DNA of 9,898 nucleotides from Azoarcus sp. (GTDB lineage: Bacteria > Pseudomonadota > Gammaproteobacteria > Burkholderiales > Rhodocyclaceae): the NCBI GenBank assembly GCA_031285365.1, contig JAITWP010000046.1:1-9898 (forward strand). The letters are read 5' to 3'. Shown one piece after another: positions 1 through 6,289 of the stretch. Each line of letters begins with the position of its first letter. Positions within the stretch are counted from its first letter, which is position 1. The translations under genes were made by a program, and so were the position numbers. Below the pieces are notes generated by a model that made no database searches, had not been told where the DNA came from, and saw only the letters and a list, made by a program, of their open reading frames with translations.

Positions 1-75
1 CAACTCCTCTGCGAGCAATTCTTCCAGTCCACGCGGAACGGGCGAAAAAAAGGTTTCACTCATACTCATCATCAT
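1..75 (-). CDS. rlmL: RlmL-like 23S rRNA (guanine-N2) methyltransferase, N-terminal fragment
   Basis: Only the first 25 codons are present; the gene continues past the left edge. Read on the minus strand from position 75, the peptide begins with several Met residues and continues SETFFSPVPRGLEELLAEEL. The 'FF-PxPRGLEELLxEEL' pattern is typical of the extreme N-terminus of the YcbY/RlmL family, THUMP-domain SAM-dependent methyltransferases that modify G2445 of 23S rRNA. Four in-frame ATGs (75, 72, 69 and 63) crowd the start. An AGGGG motif (complement of 81-85) lies 5 nt before the ATG at 75 and 8 nt before the one at 72, favouring one of these. Family assignment rests on a short peptide, so it is probable rather than certain. 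The catalytic domains are outside the window. Confidence 0.62.
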   Translation of the reverse strand, partial: MMMSMSETFFSPVPRGLEELLAEEL

Positions 76-158
76 GTGTGCCCCTACAAATGCTTACATT
101 TCGGCTACATCATGACAAAATACCACCTAGCGTCAGTGCTATCGTTGCCACGTGTCTG

Positions 159-180
159 AAAAAAACCCGCTTTTCGCGGG
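159..180 (-). terminator. Rho-independent terminator facing left
   Basis: On the minus strand a CCCGC stem, 5-nt loop and GCGGG stem (166-180) are followed by seven T residues (complement of 159-165). On the plus strand no T-tract follows the hairpin, so it would act only on leftward transcription. It lies in the leader of the RcnB-like gene and upstream of the rlmL-like gene. It could therefore stop antisense transcription entering from the right and insulate rlmL. No minus-strand gene that would need it is visible nearby. Confidence 0.6.
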
Positions 181-214
181 GCCCCACGTAGAACGTACAA
201 TCAGGAGTACCACC

Positions 215-679
215 ATGAAATATCGCATCGCTTCCTTGGCCTCCATACTGGTCATCGGCCTTCTCTCCACCAGCGTCTCGGCCCAACCTTACGGCGGTCC
301 AGGCAATCGTCCTTCCGCCGCACCACAGAGAGGTCCGGCTCCTCAGGCCCGCCATGCGCCTCCGCCTCGCCAGGCTCACCGTGCGCCTCCGCCTCGTCAG
401 GCTCACCGCACGCCCCCGCCGCGCCAGGTTTACCGCGCACCTCCCCCGCCGCACGGATTCACCAACCATCACCGGCCTGGACGTCACTGGCAAATGGGTC
501 GGTCATTGCCACCCACGGTCGTCTATCATGAGGTTGCGCCGGTGTACTATACGCAATACAGACTGGCTCCTCCCCCGCCCCGCCACCGCTATGTGCGCGT
601 GGGTAACGACATCCTGCTGGTCGCCATTGCATCCGGCCTGATTGCAAGCGCGATATACGACATCGCTCATCATCACTGA
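215..679 (+). CDS. RcnB/CigR-family secreted small protein with Pro-rich repeats
   Basis: A 154-residue exported protein. Residues 1-23 form a signal peptide (basic MKYR, hydrophobic core, SVSA cleavage site before Q24). Residues about 48-80 are a Pro/Arg/His-rich tandem repeat of the unit APPPRQAHR. The C-terminal third contains HRYVRVGNDILLVAIASGLI, the hallmark of the RcnB family (periplasmic proteins related to E. coli RcnB and Salmonella CigR). RcnB modulates nickel/cobalt efflux and CigR is an anti-virulence factor; many members are uncharacterised, so no precise role can be given. ATG 215 is chosen over an in-frame GTG at 152 because AGGAG at 203-207 sits 7 nt upstream and the signal peptide starts there; the longer form would read through the hairpin at 166-180. 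The many His residues, including a terminal HHH, could bind metal. No rcnA-type transporter is adjacent; the gene is monocistronic and ends at a strong terminator. Confidence 0.8.
   Translation: MKYRIASLASILVIGLLSTSVSAQPYGGPGNRPSAAPQRGPAPQARHAPPPRQAHRAPPPRQAHRTPPPRQVYRAPPPPHGFTNHHRPGRHWQMGRSLPPTVVYHEVAPVYYTQYRLAPPPPRHRYVRVGNDILLVAIASGLIASAIYDIAHHH
356..436 (+). repeat. 27-bp in-frame tandem repeat (3 units) in the RcnB-like gene
   Basis: Three consecutive 27-bp units (356-382, 383-409, 410-436) encode APPPRQAHR, APPPRQAHR and TPPPRQVYR. A degenerate fourth partial unit (APPPP) starts at 437. The first two units differ at only two positions, both third-codon changes, which suggests recent duplication. 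The third unit is more diverged. The repeat makes a Pro/Arg-rich, probably extended spacer between the signal peptide and the RcnB-type C-terminal domain. Confidence 0.85.
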
Positions 680-695
680 GCGTTTTATCCGGTGC

Positions 696-730
696 CCTGA
701 AAAAGGTCGGGTTTTGCCCGGCCTTTTTTT
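696..730. terminator. Bidirectional Rho-independent terminator after the RcnB-like gene
   Basis: A 7-bp stem (705-711 with 717-723, one G-T pair) closes a short T-rich loop and is followed by seven T residues (724-730) on the plus strand. An A-tract (700-704) precedes the stem, so the minus strand also reads hairpin plus T-tract. It lies 16 nt after the RcnB-like stop codon and separates that gene from the prenyltransferase. Confidence 0.85.
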
Positions 731-774
731 GTTAGATTGTGTACGCTACGGCAGAGGCAACCGGACAACAGAAA

Positions 775-1683
775 ATGAAAGACAGACCAACATTGAGAGA
801 CTGGATCATCGCGACTCGCCCTTGGTCTTTTCCGGCCTCGAGCATGCCTGCGCTGGTCGTGTTCATCTATGTTTTTTTCCTGAGTCGACAGGATTTCATC
901 GCGGTTAACTGGTGGTTTGGCGTCTTATCGATTGTCGGTGCCGTGATATTTCAAGCTACCGGCAACCTGATCAGTGATTACTCAGATTACAAATGGAAAG
1001 TTGATCGTGAAGATACCTACGGGTCAAACCGCTTGTTGCTTGAAAAAGTGTTTCAACCAAAAACGATTCTTTATTATGGCCTATCGTTCTTGTTGGCAGG
1101 CATCCTGCTGGGGTTGTTTCTGTTTTCAAAAACAGGAATGCCGCTTCTGTATATCGGAATAACGGGCACTATTGCTGCCGCTTTTTATTCTCAATTCAAG
1201 TATCAGGCTTTGGGCGATTTTCTGATTTTTATCGTTTATGGACCACTGATTGCCTTGGGCACTTTCTATGCGATGACATCTTCTCTGGATTGGAGGGTCG
1301 TTGCCCTTAGCCTGCCGTTGAGTTGCATTACCGTCGATATTCTTCACGCCAACAATACGCGCGACATCGCACACGACCGGCGCGCAAACATCAAAACCTT
1401 TGCAATGCTGATCGGTATCAGGGCATCCATTGTCGAATATAAGGTATTAATTTACGCCGCTTACCTGCTGTTGTTTGCCCTGGTGAGCATCGGTATCCTG
1501 CACTGGATTACGCTGAGCGTTTTGGTCACGCTTCCGATTGCATTGAAGAATTGCCGAATCATGGAAAAGGCTTCCATTGATCATCCGGCCAATATTGTCG
1601 ATCTCGACGTAAAAACGGCTCAACTGCAATTAGCCTTCAGCGGCATCTTTTCTGGGTTGATTTTTATTTCGGCCTGGTTATGA
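775..1683 (+). CDS. UbiA-family (MenA-like) prenyltransferase
   Basis: A 302-residue polytopic membrane protein of about the usual MenA length. Its N-terminal LRDWIIATRPWSFPAS is the family's typical entry helix. The first Asp-rich, Mg-diphosphate-binding motif is N64-LIS-D68-YS-D71-YK with V76-D77. The second is N193-N-T-R196-D197-IAH-D201, followed by K207-T208, closely resembling the MenA pattern. Such enzymes transfer a polyprenyl chain to an aromatic acceptor; MenA uses 1,4-dihydroxy-2-naphthoate in menaquinone synthesis. No men gene is nearby, so the acceptor here is unproven. ATG 775 is preferred because an in-frame GTG at 739 lies just after the terminator T-tract and has no ribosome-binding site; 775 itself has only weak purine-rich sequence upstream. 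Composition differs from its neighbours: sampled 60-base lines at 1021, 1201 and 1441 have 23, 26 and 29 G+C, against 40 at 2101 in thiG. The stop is 5 nt from the tRNA-Gly 3' end. Confidence 0.85.
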   Translation: MKDRPTLRDWIIATRPWSFPASSMPALVVFIYVFFLSRQDFIAVNWWFGVLSIVGAVIFQATGNLISDYSDYKWKVDREDTYGSNRLLLEKVFQPKTILYYGLSFLLAGILLGLFLFSKTGMPLLYIGITGTIAAAFYSQFKYQALGDFLIFIVYGPLIALGTFYAMTSSLDWRVVALSLPLSCITVDILHANNTRDIAHDRRANIKTFAMLIGIRASIVEYKVLIYAAYLLLFALVSIGILHWITLSVLVTLPIALKNCRIMEKASIDHPANIVDLDVKTAQLQLAFSGIFSGLIFISAWL

Positions 1684-1688
1684 AGCGG

Positions 1689-1762
1689 TGGAGCGGGTGA
1701 AGGGAATCGAACCCTCGTATGCAGCTTGGGAAGCTACCGTTCTACCATTGAACTACACCCGC
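1689..1762 (-). tRNA. tRNA-Gly (CCC anticodon)
   Basis: The minus strand folds into a complete 74-nt tRNA with encoded CCA. The acceptor stem GCGGGTG pairs with CACCCGC, followed by discriminator T and CCA. The D arm contains AATGGTAGAAC. The anticodon stem GTAGC/GCTGC (one T-G pair) encloses the loop TTCCCAA, giving anticodon CCC, which reads GGG. The T arm contains the standard GGTTCGATTCC. The gene is transcribed opposite to its neighbours: its 3' end is 5 nt from the prenyltransferase stop and its 5' end is 65 nt from thiS. Confidence 0.96.
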
Positions 1763-1805
1763 GCTAAACCTTGAGAGGAAAATGCCATCCGCTCCCCGGG
1801 CAGGG

Positions 1806-1835
1806 ATTGTAGCGTATCATCCGCCGCATGATCCA
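1806..1835 (-). promoter_or_regulatory. Possible tRNA-Gly promoter overlapping the thiS start
   Basis: On the minus strand TACAAT (complement of 1806-1811) matches the -10 consensus at 5 of 6 positions. With an 18-nt spacer it is preceded by TGGATC (complement of 1830-1835), a poor -35. Transcription would start near 1799 and give a leader of roughly 37 nt before the tRNA. It is the best candidate in the 65-bp gap but weak. The -35 would lie inside the first codons of thiS. Confidence 0.3.
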
Positions 1836-2031
1836 TATCACCATTAACGGACAGCCCGAAACCCTGCCGGCCGGTTTCAGTGTGTTAACCCTGCTCGAAC
1901 AGCGCGAACTGACAGGCATGCGTCTGGCCGTCGAACGCAATGGCGAGATCGTGCCGCGCGCGCGCTACGCCGATACTCCTCTTGCCGAAGGCGACACGCT
2001 GGAAATCGTCTCGGCAGTAGGTGGCGGCTGA
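1828..2031 (+). CDS. thiS: ThiS, sulfur carrier protein for thiazole synthesis
   Basis: A 67-residue beta-grasp, ubiquitin-like protein of the usual ThiS size. It begins MIHITINGQPETLPAG, has the internal VERNGEIVPR stretch typical of ThiS, and ends VGGG with the C-terminal Gly-Gly required for adenylation and thiocarboxylate formation. The thiocarboxylate delivers sulfur to ThiG for the thiazole moiety of thiamine. It is followed 25 nt later by thiG, its partner. No Shine-Dalgarno sequence is visible before the ATG, and the ATG is only 65 nt from the oppositely oriented tRNA, so the promoter and leader must be very short or lie elsewhere. Confidence 0.95.
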   Translation: MIHITINGQPETLPAGFSVLTLLEQRELTGMRLAVERNGEIVPRARYADTPLAEGDTLEIVSAVGGG

Positions 2032-2056
2032 CCACTTCCGCTTTTCTGGCTCGAAC

Positions 2057-2842
2057 ATGAACGATTTTCTGACAATCGCTGGTAAAAATTACGCTTCCCG
2101 TCTGCTGGTCGGAACCGGCAAATACCGGGACTTTGCCCAGACGCGCGCGGCGCTCGATGCCTGCGACGCGCAAATCGTCACCGTGGCGATCCGCCGCACC
2201 AACCTCGGGCAGAACCCGAATGAACCCAATCTGCTCGATTTTTTGCCGCCGGAGCGTTTCACCATCCTGCCCAATACCGCCGGATGCTTTACTGCCGATG
2301 AAGCCATTCGCACCCTGAGGCTGGCGCGCGAACTGCTCGACGGCGCGGCCCTGGTCAAGCTCGAAGTGCTGGGCGACCCTCAATCGCTCTACCCGAACAT
2401 GCCCGAAACCCTGAAAGCCGCCGAGATTCTGGTGAAGGAAGGCTTTCAGGTCATGGTCTACTGCGCCGACGATCCCATTCAGGCAAAAATGCTTGAAGAT
2501 ATGGGCTGTGTGGCAATCATGCCGCTGGCTTCCCTCATCGGTTCCGGTATGGGCATTCTTAACCCCTGGAATCTCGCTCTCATCATCAAGCGTATCAACG
2601 TGCCCGTCATCGTCGACGCCGGGGTCGGCACGGCGTCCGATGCCACCATCGCTATGGAACTGGGGTGCGACGGCGTGCTGATGAACACCGCCATTGCCCA
2701 CGCGAAAGACCCGGTACGCATGGCAGAGGCGATGAAAAAAGCGGTCGAGTCCGGACGCGAAGCCTGGCTGGCAGGCCGGATGCCGAAAAAAGCCTACCTT
2801 GCCGACCCTAGTTCACCGCTCACGGGACTGATCGGTTCATGA
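2057..2842 (+). CDS. thiG: ThiG, thiazole synthase
   Basis: A 261-residue cytosolic TIM-barrel enzyme, close to the usual ThiG length. It condenses 1-deoxy-D-xylulose 5-phosphate, dehydroglycine and the sulfur of ThiS thiocarboxylate into the thiazole phosphate of thiamine. Visible signatures are the N-terminal SRLLVGTGKY, VTVAIRRTN, the LVKLEVLGD segment carrying the expected Schiff-base lysine (K101), and the phosphate-binding loops VDAGVGTASDA and DGVLMNTAIA. ATG 2057 begins MNDFLTIAGK, the normal family start; an upstream in-frame GTG at 2021 overlaps thiS and adds unrelated residues. No clear ribosome-binding site precedes 2057, so coupling to thiS translation is plausible. Its stop overlaps the trmB start by 4 nt. 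Confidence 0.97.
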   Translation: MNDFLTIAGKNYASRLLVGTGKYRDFAQTRAALDACDAQIVTVAIRRTNLGQNPNEPNLLDFLPPERFTILPNTAGCFTADEAIRTLRLARELLDGAALVKLEVLGDPQSLYPNMPETLKAAEILVKEGFQVMVYCADDPIQAKMLEDMGCVAIMPLASLIGSGMGILNPWNLALIIKRINVPVIVDAGVGTASDATIAMELGCDGVLMNTAIAHAKDPVRMAEAMKKAVESGREAWLAGRMPKKAYLADPSSPLTGLIGS

Positions 2843-3570
2843 ATGTGACTGCGAGCAGTGCTGCCACGGATACGGAGACCGAAAACGGCTCCGCGCACCG
2901 TTTTTCCAGCCGCTCGATTCGCAGTTTCGTACTGCGCCAGGGGCGCATGTCGCCCGCGCAACGGCGCTGTCTTGATGAAATGATGCCGAAAATCGGCATT
3001 CCGTACCGGCAGGAGGCACTCGACCTCACGGCAGTATTTGGTCGCACAGCGCCGAAAATCCTGGAAATCGGCTTTGGCATGGGTGAAACCACGGCGAGGA
3101 TCGCCACCGCCAACCCCGGAACCGATTATCTGGGGATCGAAGTACACAGTCCCGGTGTCGGCGCGTTGTGCAAACTCATCGACGAAAGCAGCATCACAAA
3201 CCTGCGCATCATCCAGCACGATGCCGTCGAAGTGCTGTGCAACATGATTTCCGACGATGCGCTGGCCGGGGTGCATGTGTTTTTCCCTGACCCCTGGCGC
3301 AAGGCGCGTCATTACAAGCGCCGCCTGATACAGCCCGATTTCGTCGCACTCGTTGCGGCAAAGCTCTCCCCCGGCGGCTATCTCCACTGTGCGACCGACT
3401 GGGAAAACTACGCCGAATGGATGCTCGAAATCCTTTCGGCAAGCTCACTGGAAAACACCGCAGACGGTTTTGCCCCCCGACCCGCGCACCGGCCTCCGAC
3501 CAAGTTCGAGAAGCGCGGCCTGCGCCTCGGGTATGGTGTATGGGACATCGTTTTCCGGCGACCACAGTAA
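2839..3570 (+). CDS. trmB: TrmB, tRNA (guanine-N7-)-methyltransferase
   Basis: A 243-residue class I SAM-dependent methyltransferase that makes m7G46 in the variable loop of tRNAs. SAM-binding motif I is LEIGFGMGETT (residues 75-85), followed by YLGIEVHSPG (97-106) and the acidic D128. The family signature FFPDPWRKARHYKRR spans 148-162. TDWENYAEWM and the C-terminal T221-KFEKRG are also typical. The first 35 or so residues are a Ser/Thr-rich extension followed by the RSFVLRQGRMSPAQ segment seen at TrmB N-termini. ATG 2839 overlaps the thiG stop (ATGA), implying translational coupling; thiG next to trmB is a recurrent betaproteobacterial arrangement. Confidence 0.96.
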   Translation: MNVTASSAATDTETENGSAHRFSSRSIRSFVLRQGRMSPAQRRCLDEMMPKIGIPYRQEALDLTAVFGRTAPKILEIGFGMGETTARIATANPGTDYLGIEVHSPGVGALCKLIDESSITNLRIIQHDAVEVLCNMISDDALAGVHVFFPDPWRKARHYKRRLIQPDFVALVAAKLSPGGYLHCATDWENYAEWMLEILSASSLENTADGFAPRPAHRPPTKFEKRGLRLGYGVWDIVFRRPQ

Positions 3571-3588
3571 ATAAAACAGGAACGCTCC

Positions 3589-5403
3589 ATGTTCAGATTC
3601 ATTTTCCGTTTGTTCCGCGCCATCTGGCTTTTTATCGACGGCGCACGCCGCGCTGTCATGAACCTCATCCTGCTGGCCATCATTGTGGCAATCATTGTTG
3701 CCATCGCGAATCCGGGGGCAACCGTGCCGACAGGCGGCGCGGCGTTGCTCGTGCGGCCTGCCGGTACTCTGGTCGAACAGGCCACATTCGAACCTTCCTT
3801 AAGTCTTTTCTCCGGTGACCGCCAGAAAGAGACGGCGCTGCCCGACCTGCTCGAAGCCATACGCACCGCTCGTGACGATTCACGTATCAAACTGCTCGTG
3901 CTCGAAACCGACGAACTCGATGGCGGTGGTCTTGCCAAATTCGGTGAGCTGCGCGCAGCCATCGACGATTTCAGGACTTTAGGCAAGAAACCGGTGCTGG
4001 CGCGCGGCGAACGTTTCAGCCAGAGCCAGTATTACCTCGCCTCCGTCGCCGATGAAGTGCATCTGGCTCCCGATGGCTACGTGCTCCTGCATGGGTTGGC
4101 TCAATTCCGCACGTATTTCAGGGGAGCGCTCGACAAACTCGGCGTCAAGGTGCACCTGTTCCGTGCTGGGGAGTACAAATCTTTCGGCGAGCCGTTTACC
4201 CGCACGGACATGTCGGAAGAAGACCGCGAGGCAACCCGGACATTCCTCGACGGGTTGTGGGGCCGCATCCGCGATGAAATCAACGCTTCGCGCAAACTGA
4301 CCCCGGACAGGCTCGATCACACCATCCTCAATTACCTCGATACGCTCAAGTCTGCCAAAGGCAATCTCGCCGTCGCCGCCCAGAACGCCGGACTTATCGA
4401 CCAGCTTTCCACCCGCGACCAATGGCGGGCACTAATCAAGGAGCGTCTTGGTGGTGCTGATAGCAAAAATACCGACAAGGATTTCCGCCATATCGGTAGC
4501 GATGCTTACCTCTCCGCAGTTCGCCGCAGCCGCAGTAGCGAATCTGCCCAGATTGCCGTACTGGTCGCCCAGGGAACCATCATCGACGGCGAACAACCGC
4601 CCGGTGCCGTTGGTGGCGACAGTTTTGCCCATCTGATTCGGAAGGCGCGCGAAAACAAGCAGGTCAAGGCTCTGGTCATCCGCATCGACAGCCCTGGCGG
4701 CAGTGCCTGGGCGTCCGAAGTCATCCGTCGCGAACTCGAACTCACTCGTCAGGCTGGCAAGCCCGTCATCGCTTCGATGAGTTCGCTGGCGGCTTCCGGC
4801 GGTTATTGGATCGCTGCAGGAACCGATGAAATTTTTGCAGAACCCTCTACCGTGACCGGCTCGATCGGTGTCTTCGGCATGTTTCCCGAATTCTCCGAAC
4901 CGCTCGGTACGCTGGGGTTGAGCGTTGACGGTGTCGCCACCGCCCCCCTGGCTGGCGCGTTCGATCCGCGCCGCCCGCTCGACCCCAATGCAGCCGAAGC
5001 CATGCAACTGAGTATCGAGCACACCTACCAGCGTTTTCTCGAAATCGTCGCCGAGGCGCGCAAAATGGAACCCGATGCTGTCGAAAAAATTGCCCGTGGC
5101 CGGGTCTGGAGCGGCAAGGAAGCCGTCGGCCTGGGACTCGTCGACTACACAGGAGGGCTCGATGCAGCAGTGGTTTCTGCCGCCAAACGAGCCAAGCTCA
5201 AGAACTACACCGTCATTCGACCGACGCAGAGCATTTCATTCATCCGCCTGTTTTTGCAACAGATATTTTCCTCCGATGACGGCTCTGTCACCACTTCCCC
5301 GGCTAACGACATCGCAAAACGCCTTGCTGCCGATTTCAGATCGCTGACACTCTGGAACGATCCGCGCTACATCTACACACACTGCCTGTGCGAAACGCCA
5401 TGA
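3589..5403 (+). CDS. sppA: SppA, signal peptide peptidase (67-kDa type, protease IV)
   Basis: A 604-residue inner-membrane serine protease that degrades signal peptides left after cleavage of secreted proteins. One transmembrane segment near residues 24-40 anchors it with the catalytic part in the periplasm. It has the two tandem domains of the long form. The N-terminal domain carries the general-base lysine in RAGEYKSFGEPF (K197, equivalent to E. coli K209). The C-terminal domain carries the nucleophile in SLAASGGYWIAAG (S403, equivalent to S409), with IRIDSPGGSAWASE (365-378) and TGSIGVFG (423-430) as further family motifs. CAGGA at 3577-3581 lies 7 nt before the ATG. It starts 18 nt after trmB and its stop overlaps the next start by 4 nt. 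All catalytic residues are present, so it should be active. Confidence 0.95.
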   Translation: MFRFIFRLFRAIWLFIDGARRAVMNLILLAIIVAIIVAIANPGATVPTGGAALLVRPAGTLVEQATFEPSLSLFSGDRQKETALPDLLEAIRTARDDSRIKLLVLETDELDGGGLAKFGELRAAIDDFRTLGKKPVLARGERFSQSQYYLASVADEVHLAPDGYVLLHGLAQFRTYFRGALDKLGVKVHLFRAGEYKSFGEPFTRTDMSEEDREATRTFLDGLWGRIRDEINASRKLTPDRLDHTILNYLDTLKSAKGNLAVAAQNAGLIDQLSTRDQWRALIKERLGGADSKNTDKDFRHIGSDAYLSAVRRSRSSESAQIAVLVAQGTIIDGEQPPGAVGGDSFAHLIRKARENKQVKALVIRIDSPGGSAWASEVIRRELELTRQAGKPVIASMSSLAASGGYWIAAGTDEIFAEPSTVTGSIGVFGMFPEFSEPLGTLGLSVDGVATAPLAGAFDPRRPLDPNAAEAMQLSIEHTYQRFLEIVAEARKMEPDAVEKIARGRVWSGKEAVGLGLVDYTGGLDAAVVSAAKRAKLKNYTVIRPTQSISFIRLFLQQIFSSDDGSVTTSPANDIAKRLAADFRSLTLWNDPRYIYTHCLCETP

Positions 5404-6272
5404 GAACCCTCCTGTTCGTCCTGGCTCTGTTTGCCTGGTCGCCTGCGCTTGCCCAGAATTACAGTGCTGGCATCTATCCATTCAGGGTTGACGAACTCCG
5501 GTACCAAACTTCGCAAAAAGTTCAGTTCGTCGCCATCAACAACAGCCCGGCACCGATCACCCTTTCTTTCGATGCGACCGGGAGTAATTTCAATTCGGAT
5601 AGGGCGCTGCCTCTGGCGCTTGTCGTTGAGCCGAATTCCAGCCAGGACATCGCCGAAATTACCCCGAGAAATCGCCTGGAACCCTTCCGTTACAGCGCCC
5701 GCTACTCGTTCCAGCCCGGTGACCCTTTTATGTCACCCGACAGGAACGCCCGCTACTTTCTGCCGTTTGTGAAAGGCACATCGTTTCTCGTCGTGCAGAG
5801 TCCCGACAGCAGACCCGGCATGGGCATACTCATCACCCACAACAATGACCACTCCCGATTCGCCTATGATTTTGGCGTTTCAGAAGGCACGCTCGTCACC
5901 GCAGCACGCGAAGGTATCGTGATTGACGCAAAGGATACCTTCACTGTTGGCCGCCCCGATCCGTCACTCAGCGACAAGGGCAATCTCGTTGCCATCATGC
6001 ACCCCGACCGTAGCATTGGCTACTACGTGCATCTCGCGCCACACAGCATAATCGTCAGAATCGGCCAGCATGTACGCGCCGGTGACGCCATTGCCTACTC
6101 CGGCAACACCGGCTACTCCCATGGCCCGCACCTTCATTTTGACGTGCGGCGGGTAGCCATCTCGGAAAAGGGTGAGGTGGTGCACCTGTCGGTTCCGATA
6201 GATTTTTATTCACGTGACGGGATAGGCGAAAGAATTCAGCTCGAAGACGGAGCGACGTTCAAGACAAGGTAG
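5400..6272 (+). CDS. Secreted M23-family (LytM-type) metallopeptidase
   Basis: A 290-residue exported protein. Residues 1-18 are a signal peptide (MRTLLFVLAL core, ALA before Q19). Residues about 25-115 form a beta-rich N-terminal domain I do not recognise. Residues about 138-250 are an M23 domain: a His cluster with AYDF (H147 or H151, and D157) supplies the first zinc ligands; VHLAPHS (210-216) and GNTGYSHGPHLHFDV (235-249), with the HxH pair H244/H246, complete the site. Such enzymes cut peptidoglycan cross-bridges or peptides in the periplasm, but some only activate amidases. The spacing between the first His and Asp is longer than the classical HxxxD, placing it in the divergent M23 subgroup with an A-x-D-F motif. 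ATG 5400 overlaps the sppA stop (ATGA); an upstream in-frame GTG at 5388 adds only four residues and is disfavoured. It is the last gene of the five-gene unit and converges on the TetR gene 17 nt away. Confidence 0.88.
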   Translation: MRTLLFVLALFAWSPALAQNYSAGIYPFRVDELRYQTSQKVQFVAINNSPAPITLSFDATGSNFNSDRALPLALVVEPNSSQDIAEITPRNRLEPFRYSARYSFQPGDPFMSPDRNARYFLPFVKGTSFLVVQSPDSRPGMGILITHNNDHSRFAYDFGVSEGTLVTAAREGIVIDAKDTFTVGRPDPSLSDKGNLVAIMHPDRSIGYYVHLAPHSIIVRIGQHVRAGDAIAYSGNTGYSHGPHLHFDVRRVAISEKGEVVHLSVPIDFYSRDGIGERIQLEDGATFKTR

Positions 6273-6289
6273 CGCACCCCGCGCGCCGC

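Noticed and set aside
110..493. Arg-rich open frame on the minus strand opposite the RcnB-like gene
   Set aside because: Its repetitive composition mirrors the Pro-rich repeat on the coding strand, it has no recognisable domain, and it would run through the leftward terminator at 159-180.
680..774. Copy of the tRNA-Gly 3' end (att-like repeat) on the left side of the prenyltransferase
   Set aside because: No match to the tRNA 3' sequence was found by eye; the GC-rich hairpin here is explained as the terminator.
1763..1827. Possible TPP riboswitch before thiS (TTGAGAGG and ATGCCA resemble parts of the THI element)
   Set aside because: The gap is too short for the roughly 100-nt element and the paired stems and the second conserved core are absent.
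1877..2701. Long minus-strand open frame opposite thiS and thiG
   Set aside because: thiS and thiG are unambiguous on the plus strand; the antisense frame has no family motif and spans two real genes.
6273..6289. Terminator between the convergent M23 and TetR genes
   Set aside because: The 17-nt gap is GC-rich but has no T-tract in either direction and no convincing stem-loop.
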